In this document: positions 62,048-64,000 of the stretch, one piece after another
How the letters are laid out: each line of letters opens with the position of its first letter
Numbering within the stretch: position 1 is the first letter of the stretch
Assembly (NCBI RefSeq): GCF_014651075.1
Contig: NZ_BMWE01000015.1
Span: forward strand, 1 to 64,000
DNA from: Streptomyces djakartensis
GTDB lineage: Bacteria; Actinomycetota; Actinomycetes; Streptomycetales; Streptomycetaceae
Length of the DNA: 64,000 nucleotides
Reading direction: 5' to 3'
Translations under genes and position numbers: made by a program
Notes under the pieces: model-generated
Database searches by the model: none
What the model was told of the DNA's origin: nothing
Seen by the model: the letters and a program-made list of their open reading frames with translations, nothing else

Positions 62048-64000
62048 GTGAGCACGCCCTACCCCTTTTCCGCCCTCGTCGGACAGGACAGCCTCCGCTT
62101 GGCGCTGCTCATCAACGCGGTGAGCCCGGCGGTCGGCGGTGTGCTGGTGCGCGGTGAGAAGGGCACGGCCAAGTCGACGGCCGTGCGGGCGCTGTCGGCG
62201 CTCATCCCGGAGGTGGACGTCGTCTCCGGGTGCCGTTTCTCCTGCGACCCCGGCGCGCCCGACCCGGGCTGCCCGGACGGGCCGCACGAGCGGGGGGCGT
62301 CCGTCTCCCGTCCGGCCCGGATGGTGGAGCTGCCCGTCGGTGCCTCCGAGGACCGGCTCGTCGGCGCGCTGGACATCGAGCGGGCGCTCGCCGAGGGCGT
62401 GAAGGCCTTCGAGCCCGGGCTGCTCGCCGACGCGCACCGCGGGATCCTCTACGTCGACGAGGTCAACCTCCTCCACGACCACCTGGTCGACCTGCTGCTG
62501 GACGCGGCCGCGATGGGTGCCTCGTACGTCGAGCGGGAGGGCGTCTCGGTACGGCACGCCGCGCGGTTCCTGCTGGTCGGCACCATGAACCCCGAAGAGG
62601 GCGAGCTGCGGCCGCAGTTGCTCGACCGGTTCGGGCTGACCGTGGAGGTCACGGCCTCCCGGGAGCCCGACCAGCGGGTGGAGGTCGTCAGGCGGCGGCT
62701 CGCCTACGACGCCGATCCGGCCGCCTTCGCGGCCCGGTGGGCGGACGAGGAGGCCGCCGTACGGGCCCGGATCGCGGCGGCGCGGGAGCTGCTGCCGTCC
62801 GTGCGGCTGGGCGACGGGGCGCTGCGGCAGATCGCGGCGACCTGCGCGGCGTTCGAGGTGGACGGCATGCGCGCCGACATCGTGATGGCGCGCACCGCCA
62901 CCGCGCTGGCGGCCTGGGCGGGGCGTACGGACGTGCTCGCGGAGGACGTACGGCAGGCGGCGCTGCTCGCGCTGCCGCACCGGCGGCGGCGCAACCCTTT
63001 CGACGCGCCGGGGCTGGACGAGGACAAGCTGGACGAGACCCTGGAGGAGTTCTCCGGGGACGACGACGATCAGGACCCCGACCCGGACCCGGGGCCGGAC
63101 GGGCCCGGTGGCGGCGGTGGCGGTGGTGGGAAGCCGGAGCCCGGCGAGGGGCCTCAGGGCGGCGACGCCGAGGCGCAGGCCGAGCCGGGGGAAGGCGGGC
63201 AGCCGCAGCCGTCGGGGACCGGTGAGCAGTCGGCCGTACGGGCCGCCGAACCGTTCCGGACCAAGGTGCTGAGCGTGCCCGGACTCGGCGAGGGCGCGGC
63301 CGGGCGGCGTTCCAGGGCGCGGACCGAGCACGGGCGCACCACCGGGGCCCGGCGGCCGCGGGGCGCGCTCACCAAGCTGCACCTGGCGGCGACCGTGCAG
63401 GCCGCGGCGCCGCACCAGCGGGCGCGTGGACGGTCGGGGCCGGGACTGGTCGTGCGCCGGGACGACCTGCGGCAGGCCACCCGCGAGGGACACGAGGGCA
63501 ATCTCGTGCTGTTCGTGGTGGACGCCTCCGGGTCGATGGCGGCACGGCAGCGGATGAGCGCCGTGAAGGGCGCCGTGCTGTCGCTGCTGCTGGACGCGTA
63601 CCAGCGGCGGGACAAGGTGGGGCTGGTGACCTTCCGGGGATCGGACGCGGACGTCGCGCTGCCCCCGACCTCGTCCGTGGACGCGGCGGCGGCCCGGCTG
63701 GAGTCGCTGCCGACGGGCGGGCGTACGCCGCTGGCCGCCGGGCTGCTGCGCGCACACGACGTGCTGCGCGTGGAGCGGCTGCGGGATCCGGCGCGGCGCC
63801 CGCTGGTCGTGGTGGTGACGGACGGGCGGGCCACCGGGGGCCCGGAGCCGGTCGCCCTGGCCGGGCGGGCGGCACGGCTGTTCGCGGCCGAGGGCGTCGC
63901 GTCCGTCGTCGTGGACTGCGAGTCGGGGCCGGTGCGGCTGGGGCTCGCCGGGCAGCTCGCCGGTGAACTGGGTGGCACCGCCGTGACGCTGGACGAGCTG
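62048..64000 (+). CDS. ChlI/ChlD-type chelatase ATPase subunit (partial)
   Basis: 651 codons to the right edge, open at the 3' end. An N-terminal AAA+ domain (about 1-340) has P-loop GEKGTAKST (36-44), Walker B ILYVDEVNLL and sensor GTMNPEEGELRPQLLDRFGL. An acidic/Gly-rich linker follows (about 345-420), then a vWA domain with MIDAS DASGSM starting at Asp492. This ChlI-ChlD fusion is used with CobN for cobalt insertion in actinobacteria in place of CobST. GTG at 62048 follows GAAGGAG by 11 nt. It lies 169 nt after cobN, beyond the CRISPR-like unit. Confidence 0.93.
   Translation, partial: MSTPYPFSALVGQDSLRLALLINAVSPAVGGVLVRGEKGTAKSTAVRALSALIPEVDVVSGCRFSCDPGAPDPGCPDGPHERGASVSRPARMVELPVGASEDRLVGALDIERALAEGVKAFEPGLLADAHRGILYVDEVNLLHDHLVDLLLDAAAMGASYVEREGVSVRHAARFLLVGTMNPEEGELRPQLLDRFGLTVEVTASREPDQRVEVVRRRLAYDADPAAFAARWADEEAAVRARIAAARELLPSVRLGDGALRQIAATCAAFEVDGMRADIVMARTATALAAWAGRTDVLAEDVRQAALLALPHRRRRNPFDAPGLDEDKLDETLEEFSGDDDDQDPDPDPGPDGPGGGGGGGGKPEPGEGPQGGDAEAQAEPGEGGQPQPSGTGEQSAVRAAEPFRTKVLSVPGLGEGAAGRRSRARTEHGRTTGARRPRGALTKLHLAATVQAAAPHQRARGRSGPGLVVRRDDLRQATREGHEGNLVLFVVDASGSMAARQRMSAVKGAVLSLLLDAYQRRDKVGLVTFRGSDADVALPPTSSVDAAAARLESLPTGGRTPLAAGLLRAHDVLRVERLRDPARRPLVVVVTDGRATGGPEPVALAGRAARLFAAEGVASVVVDCESGPVRLGLAGQLAGELGGTAVTLDEL

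Overview
The window looks like a chromosomal core segment of a Streptomyces species. The evidence is very high GC with strong third-position bias, many GTG starts and ATGA stop/start overlaps, a chaplin gene, a streptophobe-type membrane protein, a Gbn-like nucleoid protein and a SURF1/class-I lipid biosynthesis complement typical of streptomycetes. From memory (not searched), the order chpE - two-component pair - serB - fabI/fabG - tldD/tldE - tyrS - moaA - gbn - pitH2 - cobD/cobQ/cobN resembles the S. coelicolor SCO1800-SCO1850 region. No tRNA gene, prophage, insertion sequence or secondary-metabolite cluster was seen.

Layout. The left edge (1-347, minus strand) is the leader of an rRNA operon whose 16S gene lies just outside the window; a good promoter for it overlaps the stop codon of the alkyladenine glycosylase gene (379-1020). 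1.1-6.7 kb carries housekeeping genes (Spo0M-like, PEBP-like, HNH nuclease, SPFH/NfeD membrane pair, ABC ATPase). 6.9-13 kb is a cell-surface and signalling block: short chaplin, a GAF histidine kinase with its NarL-type regulator, a secreted SLT-domain protein with a long untranslated leader, and an unusual FHA-FHA-ABC transporter fusion. 13.2-20.7 kb has a streptophobe protein with a collagen-like tail, serB, a SixA-like phosphatase, and an MFS transporter with a 38-residue companion protein and a divergent GntR regulator. 20.9-29.3 kb has fabG-fabI, tldD-tldE, tyrS and moaA. 29.5-35.9 kb has an acetate-type symporter operon, two tandem S8 proteases and a CopD-like protein.

36-43 kb has a lysoplasmalogenase/hydroxylase pair, a DEDDh exonuclease with BRCT domain, a LIM-like zinc protein, SURF1 and a GH15 glucoamylase. 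Between the last two lies a scar holding three gene remnants (CstA 3' end, ECF sigma region 4, anti-sigma-like 5' end). 43.3-46.4 kb is a six-gene Asp23/Gls24/AmaP envelope-stress cluster arranged around a palindromic divergent promoter. 46.5-49.6 kb has an enoyl-CoA hydratase, the gbn-like gene preceded by an array of GATC sites, and an ABC-F ATPase.

49.7-55.4 kb has mixed metabolic genes ending with a Pit phosphate transporter preceded by a PHO box. From 55.5 kb a cobalamin riboswitch, then a possible leader peptide, precedes cobD-cobQ-cobN and a ChlD-type chelatase subunit that runs off the right edge. Between cobN and the chelatase gene are two CRISPR-like repeats with exact 29-32-29 geometry.

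Most striking for follow-up: the one-spacer CRISPR-like unit, the 12-bp GATC iterons above gbn, the gene graveyard at 39.9-40.65 kb, and the SD-less cobD start placed 4 nt after a 19-codon leader ORF.
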